The notes beneath the pieces were generated by a model. That model had not been told where the DNA came from. It saw only the letters and a list, made by a program, of their open reading frames with translations, and ran no database searches. Shown one piece after another: positions 1 through 6,774 of a DNA stretch of 8,432 nucleotides. The translations under genes were made by a program, and so were the position numbers. Position 1 is the first letter of the stretch. Each line of letters begins with the position of its first letter. The DNA comes from Phycisphaerales bacterium. Lineage in GTDB: Bacteria; Planctomycetota; Phycisphaerae; Tepidisphaerales; Tepidisphaeraceae. Location: the NCBI GenBank assembly GCA_028288875.1, contig JAQGHK010000093.1:1-8432 (forward strand), given 5' to 3'.

Positions 1-1117
1 ATGCAATCAGCTTGTCTTCGCTGGCATCATCTTCCGCCAAAGTCATTTCGATCTTCCCGCGGCTGCTGGCCCCGAGATTCGCCAAATCCACGACGCGGAC
101 GGTGACTTCCGCCTCGCCGAGCAGGATGCCGCGACGCTCGGCGTTGCTGACGACGCTCTCTGCATTGGCGATGCTGGTACGCACGCTCACGCCGCTGGAC
201 TGGCTGACGTGCGGGCTGGTTCGGGCGAGGCGGACGACTTCTTCCACAATTTCGGCCATGAATTTGGGGAATTTCACGGTCACGCCACTGGCGCTATTGC
301 CACTGTTGCGCTCGAGCCAGGCGTTTTCATTGACGATCGTCAGGGCCTCTGCCGTCGTCTCCGGGTAGTGCGTGCGAATGACGGTGCCGATGCGATCTTT
401 CAACGGCGTAACGATTCGGCCACGATTCGTGTAATCCTCCGGGTTCGCACTGAAGACCAGACAGGTGTCCAATTCCAACCGAACCGGATAACCGCGGATC
501 TGCACGTCGCGTTCCTCCAGGACATTGAACAAACCGACCTGAATGCGCGGGGCCAAATCGGGCAACTCGTTGATCGCGAACAGCCCGCGATTGGCGCGCG
601 GGATCAGGCCGAAATGCATCGTAGTTTCATCGCTGAGGTAACGCCCCTCGGCGTGTTTCACGAGATCGATTTCGCCGATCAAGTCCGCAATGGTCACGTC
701 CGGCGTGGCCAGCTTTTCTTGGTAGCGGTTGCTGCGGTGCACCCATTCGATCGGCGTTTCGTCGCCATGCTCGGCGATCAGGCGTTTGCCGGTGGTGGTG
801 ATGGGATGGATCGGGTCGTCATTGATCTCCGTTCCGCTGATGACGGGAATCCATTCGTCCAGCAGCGTCGGCAGCAGGCGAAGCATGCGGGTTTTCGCTT
901 GTCCGCGCAGGCCGAGGAACAGCATGTCGTGCTTGGCGAGCAGGCCGTTGATGACCTGCGGGATCACCGATTCACGATAGCCGACGATGCCGGGGAAGAT
1001 CGGCTCGCCGGCCCGCAGCTTGGCGATCAGGTTGGAGCGCAGTTCGTCCTTGACGGTTCGGTAGCGATAGCCCGTGGCCTTGAGTTGGCCCAAGTTGGCG
1101 ACGTTCGGGTGCGACAT
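1..1117 (-). CDS. ChlI/MoxR-like AAA+ ATPase (magnesium-chelatase subunit I family), C-terminus cut by window edge
   Basis: Reading leftward from ATG at 1117, 372 codons are open to the window edge, so the C-terminus is missing. The protein is a ring-type AAA+ ATPase. Residues 69-76 read GLRGQAKT (Walker A variant) and residues 179-184 read LFAINE (Walker B, with Asn where Asp is usual). VFSANPEDYTNRG (221-233) and DRIGTVIRTHYP (241-252) match the sensor and arginine region of magnesium-chelatase-like ATPases. I recall that GQAKT and INE are normal for this subfamily, which is often annotated as magnesium chelatase or sigma-54-interacting protein and often sits beside a VWA-domain gene. The partner would lie left of the window. 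True Mg insertion into porphyrin is not implied; a chaperone-like role with a VWA partner is inferred. The ATG is the first start codon after the transporter stop, 69 nt away and in the same frame. No Shine-Dalgarno sequence is evident. Confidence 0.85.
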   Translation of the reverse strand, partial: MSHPNVANLGQLKATGYRYRTVKDELRSNLIAKLRAGEPIFPGIVGYRESVIPQVINGLLAKHDMLFLGLRGQAKTRMLRLLPTLLDEWIPVISGTEINDDPIHPITTTGKRLIAEHGDETPIEWVHRSNRYQEKLATPDVTIADLIGEIDLVKHAEGRYLSDETTMHFGLIPRANRGLFAINELPDLAPRIQVGLFNVLEERDVQIRGYPVRLELDTCLVFSANPEDYTNRGRIVTPLKDRIGTVIRTHYPETTAEALTIVNENAWLERNSGNSASGVTVKFPKFMAEIVEEVVRLARTSPHVSQSSGVSVRTSIANAESVVSNAERRGILLGEAEVTVRVVDLANLGASSRGKIEMTLAEDDASEDKLIA

Positions 1118-1186
1118 ATGACCAATGATAGGGCGGGTCGGCGGCGGCGGGGTTTTTGAAAGATAGACATTGAGCCGGATCAGAAC

Positions 1187-2005
1187 TTATTCCTCGCCCT
1201 CCTCGTCTCCCGGGGCGGCCTGGGCATAATTCAGCGCGGCCACCAGCGCCACGCCGCCAATGACATTGCCGATCAGCGCCGGCAGCACGAATCCGCTTAA
1301 TGCGCTTGTCCACGCGATTTCGCCAATCCAGGCCAGGTAAAACGCCTCAGTCGAGCCAGCAACGACATGGCTGAAGTGGCTGATGCCGATCAAATAAGTC
1401 AGGATGAGGATCACCGCGACCCGCCCGCTTTCGGCGACGGGCAGCAGCCACACCATCAGTGCGATCAGCCAGCCGGCGAAGACGCCGCGGAGCAGAATTG
1501 TCCCGAACGGCGGGCCGATCGTTTCCTGGGCCAATTGCGTGAAGACGTCTTTGATCGCCGGCTCAAAGATCGGGCCATACGCCATCGCTGCGGCGAAAAG
1601 GGCGGTACCGACCAGGTTCGTCACCAGCACAATGGCCCAAAGCCGCAGCATCAGCATCAGGGTGCGGCGATCGCGATGGTGCAGCAGGGGCAGAACCGGC
1701 GTCAGCGTGTTCTCCGTGAACAATTGCTGCCGGCCGCGCACCACGATCAGGAAGCCGACGCTGTACCCCAACTTCGTCACCAAGGGCTTCCAGTCGCCGG
1801 CCTGCCTCAAGTAGTGGGTGAGCATGGCCTCGGCGACGACGGAAAAGCCGATCGACAGGCCTGCCGCCAGCCCGGAAAACGCCAACGCGGCAGCGCCACG
1901 CTCCAGTTCTTCGTGCGCCTCGGCATCGAGAGCGCGAAAGACGACGTAAGCACTCGTCGCCTGCTTTTCGGCAACTTCCTGATCCTTCGCCTCTGCCTTG
2001 CTCAT
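1187..2005 (-). CDS. Formate/nitrite transporter (FNT) family protein, YfdC-like
   Basis: A 272-aa integral membrane protein of the formate/nitrite transporter family, which forms pentameric inner-membrane channels for small monovalent acids. Hydrophobic stretches at about 38-58, 77-93, 117-142, 166-190, 196-216 and 236-258 fit the six-helix FNT fold. QQLFTENTLTPVLPLL (93-108) is typical of the YfdC branch. His213 in SHFSHVVAG is the likely equivalent of the central pore histidine of FocA/NirC; His210 lies nearby. The N-terminal 35 residues are charged and probably cytoplasmic, and the tail is acidic (GDEEGEE). I chose ATG 2005 because GGTGGAGG ends 5 nt upstream of it. A GTG at 2017 in the same frame would add four residues but lies inside that ribosome site. 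The gene probably heads a two-gene unit with the downstream ATPase. Family is clear; substrate cannot be told from sequence. Confidence 0.9.
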   Translation of the reverse strand: MSKAEAKDQEVAEKQATSAYVVFRALDAEAHEELERGAAALAFSGLAAGLSIGFSVVAEAMLTHYLRQAGDWKPLVTKLGYSVGFLIVVRGRQQLFTENTLTPVLPLLHHRDRRTLMLMLRLWAIVLVTNLVGTALFAAAMAYGPIFEPAIKDVFTQLAQETIGPPFGTILLRGVFAGWLIALMVWLLPVAESGRVAVILILTYLIGISHFSHVVAGSTEAFYLAWIGEIAWTSALSGFVLPALIGNVIGGVALVAALNYAQAAPGDEEGEE

Positions 2006-2102
2006 GGTTGCCTCCACCGGATGGAGCTTCGATCAGTACCGCAGCGGCTGACGCGGACACAAATGCTAGGCGGCCGATCGTCGTGAACGTTTTTTTAAAA
2101 TA

Positions 2103-2131
2103 GCGACATGAGGTTTGCAAACTTGCGACAT
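2103..2131. promoter_or_regulatory. Candidate operator in the 215-bp divergent promoter region
   Basis: The gap 2006-2220 separates the FNT transporter (minus) from galU (plus) and must hold both promoters. It contains a perfect 10-bp palindrome, GTTTGCAAAC (2113-2122), flanked by two direct copies of GCGACAT (2103-2109 and 2125-2131). A third partial copy, GCGACAC, lies at 2163-2169. The arrangement looks like a repressor or activator site, but no regulator is identified. An A/T tract at 2091-2100 lies on the transporter side. I could not choose a convincing -35/-10 pair for either gene. Confidence 0.3.
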
Positions 2132-2220
2132 TATCCCGTAATCGACAGGCTGCACGTTGTTTTGCGACACAGCATCACTAAGCTGCGCAGCCGCGGAAGG
2201 CTCAACAAGGAAACCCGATC

Positions 2221-3183
2221 ATGGCCAAGGTTCGCAAAGCTGTCATTACCGCTGCTGGTCGCGGCACGCGCCAATACCCGGCCTCGCAGGCGGTGAAAAA
2301 GGAAATGTTCCCGCTCGTCGATCGCGACGGTGTCAGCAAACCCGTCATCCAGATCATCGGCGAAGAGGCCATCGAGAGCGGCATCGAGGAAATCTGCATC
2401 GTCACCCCGCCCGGGCAGGAACATTACTACCGCGACTACTTCCGCCGGATGACCAACGATGAATCCCGCACTTACCGAGGCAAGGACTGGGCCATCCTTG
2501 AAAGTGAAAAGCTCGGCAACTTTGGCGAGCGGCTGCATTTTGCGGTGCAGGAAACGCCGGAAGGCTTCGGCCACGCGGTTTATCAGGCGAAGAAATTCGC
2601 CAACGGCGAGCCGGTGCTGCTGATGCTCGGCGATCACATCTACATCAGCGACATCAAAGACCGCTGCAGCCGGCAACTGATCAAGATCTTTGAGCAATAC
2701 ATGCTGGATGCCGTCACCGGCGTGCAACCGACGATCGAGCGACTGCTTCATCTGTTCGGCGTCTGCAAAGGCACGCCCTTCGACCCCGCCAAGGGCATTT
2801 ACAAAGCCGACGCGATTTACGAAAAACCCACCCCCGAATACGCGCGCGAAAACCTGGTGACGGCCGGCCTGCCCGCCGGCAACTACTTCGGGCACTTCGG
2901 CACGCACGTTTTCGGCCCGGGCATTTTCGACAGCCTCGAATACCTGATCAAAAACAACATCCGCGAAAAGAATGAAATCCAACTGACGACGGCCCAGGAA
3001 CACCTGCGCACCCAGACCGACAAATACTGGCTCGTCGACGTCAAAGGCCAACGCCTCGACACCGGCATCCCCTACGGCCTGATGGAAACGCAGTTGGCCT
3101 TGGCGCTGGGCGGCATCCACCGCACCGAAATGTGCGAAGCCATCGCCCGCATCCTGACCACGCAGATCAGCAAACAAGGCTAA
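2221..3183 (+). CDS. galU: UTP-glucose-1-phosphate uridylyltransferase (UDP-glucose pyrophosphorylase)
   Basis: A 320-aa nucleotidyltransferase that makes UDP-glucose from UTP and glucose-1-phosphate in the cytoplasm, feeding envelope polysaccharide and galactose metabolism. The N-terminal loop AAGRGTR (11-17) followed by KKEMFPLVD (26-34) matches the GalU nucleotide-binding motif (usual form VAGLGTR...PKEMLPIVD). LGDHIY with Asp138 is the expected metal/nucleotide site. EGFGHAVYQAKKF, YEKPTPEY, GTHVFGPGIFDSLE and KNEIQLTTAQEHL follow in the family order. It is slightly longer than typical GalU (about 290-300 aa). AAGGAA at 2207-2212 lies 8 nt before the ATG and supports the start. The variant AAGRGTRQYPAS motif and the DRDG insertion after PLVD resemble homologues I recall from PVC-group bacteria. 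The stop codon overlaps the first unit of the downstream heptad repeat. Confidence 0.93.
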   Translation: MAKVRKAVITAAGRGTRQYPASQAVKKEMFPLVDRDGVSKPVIQIIGEEAIESGIEEICIVTPPGQEHYYRDYFRRMTNDESRTYRGKDWAILESEKLGNFGERLHFAVQETPEGFGHAVYQAKKFANGEPVLLMLGDHIYISDIKDRCSRQLIKIFEQYMLDAVTGVQPTIERLLHLFGVCKGTPFDPAKGIYKADAIYEKPTPEYARENLVTAGLPAGNYFGHFGTHVFGPGIFDSLEYLIKNNIREKNEIQLTTAQEHLRTQTDKYWLVDVKGQRLDTGIPYGLMETQLALALGGIHRTEMCEAIARILTTQISKQG

Positions 3184-3269
3184 TGGCTAATAGCGGGTGG
3201 ATAGTGGCTGAAGAGGGGTGATTCGCGTCTTTTCTTCAGCCACTAGCTACCAGCCACCAGCTACCAGCC
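3182..3269. repeat. Inverted element of 7-bp repeats between galU and guaB
   Basis: The right arm (3238-3269) is a tandem array of about 4.6 heptads of the form AGCYACY: AGCCACT, AGCTACC, AGCCACC, AGCTACC, AGCC. The left arm (3182-3209) holds four degenerate heptads that are the reverse complement: AATGGCT, AATAGCG, GGTGGAT, AGTGGCT. The innermost part is a perfect 13-bp inverted repeat, TAGTGGCTGAAGA (3202-3214) with TCTTCAGCCACTA (3233-3245), around an 18-nt loop. In RNA this would form a long hairpin between the two genes. It could act as a processing or attenuation element, or be a dispersed intergenic repeat. There is no U-tract after it, so it is not a classical terminator. Similar heptanucleotide repeats (STRR) are known in cyanobacteria; any relationship is unproven. 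Confidence 0.75.
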
Positions 3270-3310
3270 GCGTCCTTGACGCACCCGCCCTGCAGCCGTA
3301 TCTATGGCAC

Positions 3311-4834
3311 ATGGGTCACAGCAAAATCGTCGACGATTTCATCACGTTCGATGACGTCCTCCTCATTCCGCAGTATTCCGACTTCGTCCCCAGCACGGCC
3401 GACGTACGCACCCGCCTGACGCGCGGCATCGAAATCAATATCCCGCTCATCTCGGCCCCCATGGACACCGTTACCGAGCACGCGCTGGCCATCGCGCTGG
3501 CGCAGGAAGGCGGCATCGGCATTATCCATAAGAACCTGCCGGTCGAAGCGCAGGCCCGCGAAGTCGAAAAAGTGAAGCGCAGCGAGAACGGCGTGATCGT
3601 TGACCCGATCGTGCTGACGCCCAACGCCACCATCGGCGACGCCCGCCGCGTGATGCGCGAGTTCAACGTCAACGGCATCCCCATCGTCGAAAACACCAAC
3701 GGCCCATTGATCGGCGAGCGGGCCCGCGCCCACGGTAAGCCGGGCAAGCTTGTCGGCATCCTGACCCGCCGCGATCTGAAGTACCAGGAAGATGATGCCC
3801 TCCGCGTCGGCGATGTCATGACCAAGCAGGTCATCACCGCGCCTGACACCACCAGCCTCGCCGAGGCCGAGCAGATTCTTTACAAGAACAAGGTGGAGAA
3901 GCTGCTGCTCGTCGACGGCACGGGCGCCCTGATGGGCCTGATCACGATGCGCGATGTCGACAAAATGCACCAGTTCCCCGCCAGCTGCAAAGACCAACGC
4001 GGCCGGCTCCGCGTGGGTGCGGCCACGGGTGTGAATGACTTCGCCCGCATCGAGGCGCTCATCGCCGCTGAAGTGGATGTCGTCGTCGTCGACACCGCGC
4101 ACGGCCACAGCAAAAACGTCATCGAAACCGTGAAGGCCATCAAGAAGCAGCACAACATTCAGGTCATCGCCGGCAACGTCGCGACGGCGGAGGGCGCGAA
4201 GGATTTGATCGATGCGGGAGCCGACGGTGTGAAAGTCGGCATCGGCCCTGGGGCGATCTGCACGACCCGCATCGTCAGCGGCGTGGGCGTGCCGCAGATT
4301 AGTGCGATCATGAGCGCCGTCAGCGTGGCCGACGCCGCCGGCGTGCCCGTGATCGCCGACGGCGGCATCCGTCACAGCGGCGACATCACCAAGGCCCTCG
4401 CCGCCGGCGCCAGCAGTTGCATGATGGGCAGCCTCTTCGCCGGCTTGGATGAATCGCCCGGCGAAACGATCATCAACGCCGGCCGCCGCTACAAGAGCTA
4501 TCGCGGCATGGGCAGCCTGGGCGCCATGGTCCACGGCAGCAAAGACCGCTACGGCCAGGGCGAGGTAAAGAGCGTCGGCAAGCTGGTGCCCGAAGGCGTC
4601 GAGGGCCGCGTGCCGTATCGCGGCAGCCTCGGCGATTTCGTCTACCAACTCGTCGGCGGCGTTCGCGCCGGCATGGGCTATTGCGGGACGCGGAACATCG
4701 AAGCCCTGCGCAACAACGCCAAGTTCTGCCGTGTGAGTGCAGCGAGCATGGCCGAGAGCCATCCGCACGACATTACGATCACGAAGGAAGCCCCGAACTA
4801 CAGCATCGAGTTCCAGGCCGACGGCAAACGCTGA
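3311..4834 (+). CDS. guaB: Inosine-5'-monophosphate dehydrogenase
   Basis: A 507-aa IMP dehydrogenase, which oxidises IMP to XMP with NAD in the committed step of GTP synthesis. The (beta/alpha)8 catalytic domain is split by two CBS domains at about 97-157 and 165-222. Catalytic elements are intact: DTAHGH (261-266), the loop GIGPGAICTTR with nucleophile Cys317, the phosphate-binding ADGGIRHSGD (349-358), the flap YRGMGSLGAM (397-406) and the Arg413-Tyr414 dyad in SKDRYGQGE. The frame is open upstream to ATG 3218, but that start would translate the heptad-repeat hairpin. The conserved protein begins just after Met at 3311 (MGHSKIVDDFITFDDVLL), so I chose 3311 although no clear Shine-Dalgarno sequence precedes it. 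The first CBS domain carries an extra loop of roughly 14 residues (about 130-146). It converges on comM with 3 bp between stop codons. Confidence 0.95.
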   Translation: MGHSKIVDDFITFDDVLLIPQYSDFVPSTADVRTRLTRGIEINIPLISAPMDTVTEHALAIALAQEGGIGIIHKNLPVEAQAREVEKVKRSENGVIVDPIVLTPNATIGDARRVMREFNVNGIPIVENTNGPLIGERARAHGKPGKLVGILTRRDLKYQEDDALRVGDVMTKQVITAPDTTSLAEAEQILYKNKVEKLLLVDGTGALMGLITMRDVDKMHQFPASCKDQRGRLRVGAATGVNDFARIEALIAAEVDVVVVDTAHGHSKNVIETVKAIKKQHNIQVIAGNVATAEGAKDLIDAGADGVKVGIGPGAICTTRIVSGVGVPQISAIMSAVSVADAAGVPVIADGGIRHSGDITKALAAGASSCMMGSLFAGLDESPGETIINAGRRYKSYRGMGSLGAMVHGSKDRYGQGEVKSVGKLVPEGVEGRVPYRGSLGDFVYQLVGGVRAGMGYCGTRNIEALRNNAKFCRVSAASMAESHPHDITITKEAPNYSIEFQADGKR

Positions 4835-4837
4835 ACG

Positions 4838-5665
4838 CTAGAACTTCCGGTCCAGCAACCGATACTGCACGGCCTCGGCCAAGTGGTGTTCCTGCACCGT
4901 CGGCGCGTTTTCTAGATCGGCGATCGTTCGCGCCACGCGGCGCACCTTGTCGTACGCACGGGCGCTCAGGCCAAGTTCGTCCATCGCCTGTTTCATCAGC
5001 AGCAGGCAGGCATCGTCCAGTTCCACGTGCGCCTGAAGTTGCTTGCTGGCCATGCGGGCGTTGGTGGTGGAATCGCCGAAACGTTTTAGCTGGATGGCCC
5101 GGGCGGCGGCGACGGCGGCCCGCATGGTGGCGCTGTCGGTCCCACTGCGAGTTTTGCTCGTCAATTCCTTGTACGGCACGGCCGGCACTTCCACGTGCAG
5201 ATCGATGCGGTCCAGCAGGGGGCCGCTCAGCTTGGAGAGATACTTCTGCTTGGCGCGAGGGTCTTCGCCTTCCTTGCCACTTTGCGTGGGATTCATCGCC
5301 GCCACCAGCATGAAGCCGGCGGGGAATTTCACGCTGCCGTGGACGCGCGTGACGGTTACTTCGCGCCCTTCCAGCGGTTGGCGAAGCATTTCAAGCACCG
5401 TGCGTTGGAACTCGGGCAGTTCATCCAGAAACAGGATCCCGTTGTGGGCGAGTGACACTTCGCCGGGCTTGGGAATGCTGCCGCCACCGACGAGGGATTG
5501 GGCCGTCGCGCTGTGATGCGGCGAGCGCACCGGCCGCTGGTCCATCAGCGCCACGCCGTCGGGCAGCAGGCCCATGGCGGAGTAAATGCGTGTCGTTTCG
5601 AGCGATTCGCTCCGTGTCAGCGGCGGCAGAATCGCCGCCAGGCGCAGCGCGAGCATCGTTTTGCC
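4838..5665 (-). pseudogene. comM: comM/yifB (Mg chelatase-like AAA+ ATPase), C-terminal part only, broken in Walker A
   Basis: ComM/YifB is a hexameric AAA+ helicase-like ATPase that aids integration of DNA during natural transformation; intact members are about 500 aa. From ATG 5656 an open frame of 272 aa remains: RSPHHSAT (44-51), Walker B ILFLDELPEF (74-83), FMLVAAMNP (115-123), SGPLLDRIDLHVEVP (144-158) and the C-terminal AYDKVRRVARTIADLE lid region. Directly upstream in frame, 5657-5665 encodes Gly-Lys-Thr, the end of Walker A, and the codon before it is TGA. The ATG is thus the internal Met of GKTM, not a native start. About 220 N-terminal residues, including the Lon-like domain and most of the P-loop, are missing. 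This is best explained by an insertion with its edge near 5665. The fragment should be inactive. It also lacks the usual CPCG cysteines after AAMNP. Confidence 0.88.
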
Positions 5666-5672
5666 TCAAAGC

Positions 5673-5864
5673 CTACTCAACGACACCCACCTTTTGCGAA
5701 ACGCCTTGCCGCTCCTTGAATCGCCGGACGGCTTCCTCGGCCACACGATCAATCAGCCATTGCTTCATCCGGTCGGCGTTCACCACGCGACCAGCAAAAC
5801 AGCCGTCGATTTTCGCCTCGCAAGCCGGGGCGGGGGACGTTCGTTTGATTGGAAGCTCTGCCAT
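5673..5864 (-). CDS. Small hypothetical protein, last gene of the coupled three-gene cassette
   Basis: A 63-aa protein I do not recognise. The N-terminal third is rich in Pro, Ala and charged residues with two cysteines (PACEAKIDGC, 13-22). Residues 29-53 (NADRMKQWLIDRVAEEAVRRFKERQ at its core) should form one amphipathic, basic helix that could bind a partner protein or nucleic acid. The start is secure: its ATG shares a base with the TAA of the preceding gene (TAATG), and GGAGG at 5871-5875 lies 6 nt upstream. This implies translational coupling and matched expression. It ends 8 bp from the comM remnant, so it is the outermost gene of the putative element. Function unknown; a small partner or antitoxin-like subunit is only a guess. 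Confidence 0.7.
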   Translation of the reverse strand: MAELPIKRTSPAPACEAKIDGCFAGRVVNADRMKQWLIDRVAEEAVRRFKERQGVSQKVGVVE

Positions 5865-6373
5865 TATGTTCCTCCACCGAACATCTTGAGTGTCCCTTCG
5901 ATCGCCGCACGGGTCAGGTCGGCCTGCTGCTGTGCGGGGTTAGGCTTGGGAAGGAGCGACAAGACGTCCTTGCTCATGCCCAAAGCTTCCGCGATCGCGT
6001 GCAGCTTTTCCGGGTGGAAATAAGTGTCCATCACGCCGGCCATCCGTTGCCAAATATCGGTGTGCAGCTCGAAATCCGGCTCATCGAATGCCAGATATCG
6101 CTGCTTCCCTTCTTCTGCGATCAGCACCCATTTTGAAGCGTCGGTCCCGATGACCGTCCACTTCCGCTGACGCGGGCGGGTCTTGATACCGAACAGGAAC
6201 AGGACCGGGCCGTCGCCATGGCTTTTGTCGCTCAACGATTCAACGGTGTGCACGGACCCACGGTCGGCAACGACGGCAGGCCCATAGAACGCTTCCATCT
6301 CGCGGATCGCAGAATCGGAAGTGACAAAGGAACGCCAAATAAGGCGGCGAGTTCCAAGGGGGCTGTTCGCCAT
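5864..6373 (-). CDS. Hypothetical protein, middle gene of the coupled cassette
   Basis: A 169-aa soluble protein with no signal peptide or membrane segment and no motif I recognise. The N-terminal half has alternating hydrophobic stretches that look like beta strands (GPVLFLFGIKTR, KWTVIGTD, KWVLIAEEGKQRYLAFD). The C-terminal third looks helical (LHAIAEALGMSKDVLSLL, then ADLTRAAIEGTLKMFG) and ends in GGGT. I chose ATG 6373 because GGAGGTGA (6385-6378) lies 4 nt upstream and the ATG overlaps the stop of the preceding gene as TAATG. A longer frame from 6445 would overlap that gene and has a Cys-rich, unlikely N-terminus. It is the largest member of the cassette. Function unknown. Confidence 0.72.
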   Translation of the reverse strand: MANSPLGTRRLIWRSFVTSDSAIREMEAFYGPAVVADRGSVHTVESLSDKSHGDGPVLFLFGIKTRPRQRKWTVIGTDASKWVLIAEEGKQRYLAFDEPDFELHTDIWQRMAGVMDTYFHPEKLHAIAEALGMSKDVLSLLPKPNPAQQQADLTRAAIEGTLKMFGGGT

Positions 6374-6678
6374 TACTTCACCTCCACGACACGCTTGCTG
6401 AACTGGGCATGAGCATCTTTTGCGGCACGATCCACCCACGCCCATCCTGAGATTGAGTCGGCCGGCGGTTTGATCTGCTTAGGCTTGGCTACCAGCTTCT
6501 TCGTCTGCGGGTCGAAGCTGAAATAAAGGTCCAAATCATTGCTGTTCGGCATCGACTTCATCTGCACAACGATTGGCCACTTGCCAGTTCGCTTGATCTC
6601 GATCTTTCTCACCTCCCAAAGCTCGTCGTGACGGTGTGGGAGGTAGGTCCGCACGCTGGTTGAAGCGAGAATGTTCAT
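6373..6678 (-). CDS. Hypothetical protein, first gene of the coupled cassette
   Basis: A 101-aa protein, unrecognised. Residues 1-60 look beta-rich (ELWEVRKIEIKR, KWPIVVQMK, DLDLYFSFDPQTKKLV). A Pro/Lys linker (KPKQIKPP) follows, then a short helix (WVDRAAKDAHAQFSKRV). Net charge is basic. The start is not certain. ATG 6678 is the first ATG in frame, but its upstream region has only a weak purine run. An in-frame GTG at 6717 would add 13 residues (starting with LEIGRRAIYRLG). The stop overlaps the next ATG (TAATG), so the three genes form one translational unit reading toward comM. Function unknown. Confidence 0.65.
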   Translation of the reverse strand: MNILASTSVRTYLPHRHDELWEVRKIEIKRTGKWPIVVQMKSMPNSNDLDLYFSFDPQTKKLVAKPKQIKPPADSISGWAWVDRAAKDAHAQFSKRVVEVK

Positions 6679-6728
6679 GCCCAAACGATAAATCGCTCGC
6701 CGTCCGATTTCAAGCACAAAATCGCCAT
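6675..6728 (-). other. Possible 17-aa upstream ORF overlapping the cassette start
   Basis: A short frame (ATG at 6728, TGA at 6677-6675) encodes MAILCLKSDGERFIVWA. Its stop overlaps the ATG of the first cassette gene as ATGA, which repeats the tight stop/start coupling seen further down. There is no Shine-Dalgarno sequence before it. It could be a coupling leader peptide, or it may be chance. Confidence 0.25.
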
Positions 6729-6774
6729 AAGTTCATTTAGGTAAATCACTTACGACATCCGGAGGGGTCAAAAA

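Noticed and set aside
209..1159. Long open frame on the plus strand opposite the AAA+ ATPase (also in part at 12-368)
   Set aside because: It is the antisense shadow of a gene with clear Walker A/B and family motifs; its own protein looks like compositionally biased noise.
1367..2086. Plus-strand open frame opposite the FNT transporter
   Set aside because: Composition is rich in His/Gln/Arg as expected for reverse translation of a membrane protein. The minus-strand gene is certain.
2131..3177. Minus-strand 348-aa frame opposite galU, and 3302-4768 (488 aa) opposite guaB
   Set aside because: Long antisense frames are common in GC-rich genes. Both are fully covered by well-recognised enzymes and show no family motif.
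3218..3310. N-terminal extension of guaB from ATG 3218
   Set aside because: It would translate the heptad-repeat hairpin (SSATSYQPPATSR), is not expected for IMPDH, and the conserved start of the protein follows Met at 3311.
5660..5700. Tn7-like terminal end or target duplication at the comM junction
   Set aside because: No TGT-type end, repeated binding sites or duplicated target can be seen; only one junction is in the window.
6374..6445. 24-residue upstream extension of the middle cassette gene
   Set aside because: It overlaps the preceding gene, has a Cys/Gly-rich unlikely sequence, and the ATG at 6373 has a near-perfect Shine-Dalgarno sequence and a TAATG overlap.
6738..6771. Promoter for the minus-strand cassette from a TTGACC -35 (complement of 6766-6771)
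   Set aside because: The -35 is good, but no acceptable -10 lies 16-18 bp downstream, so I do not call it.
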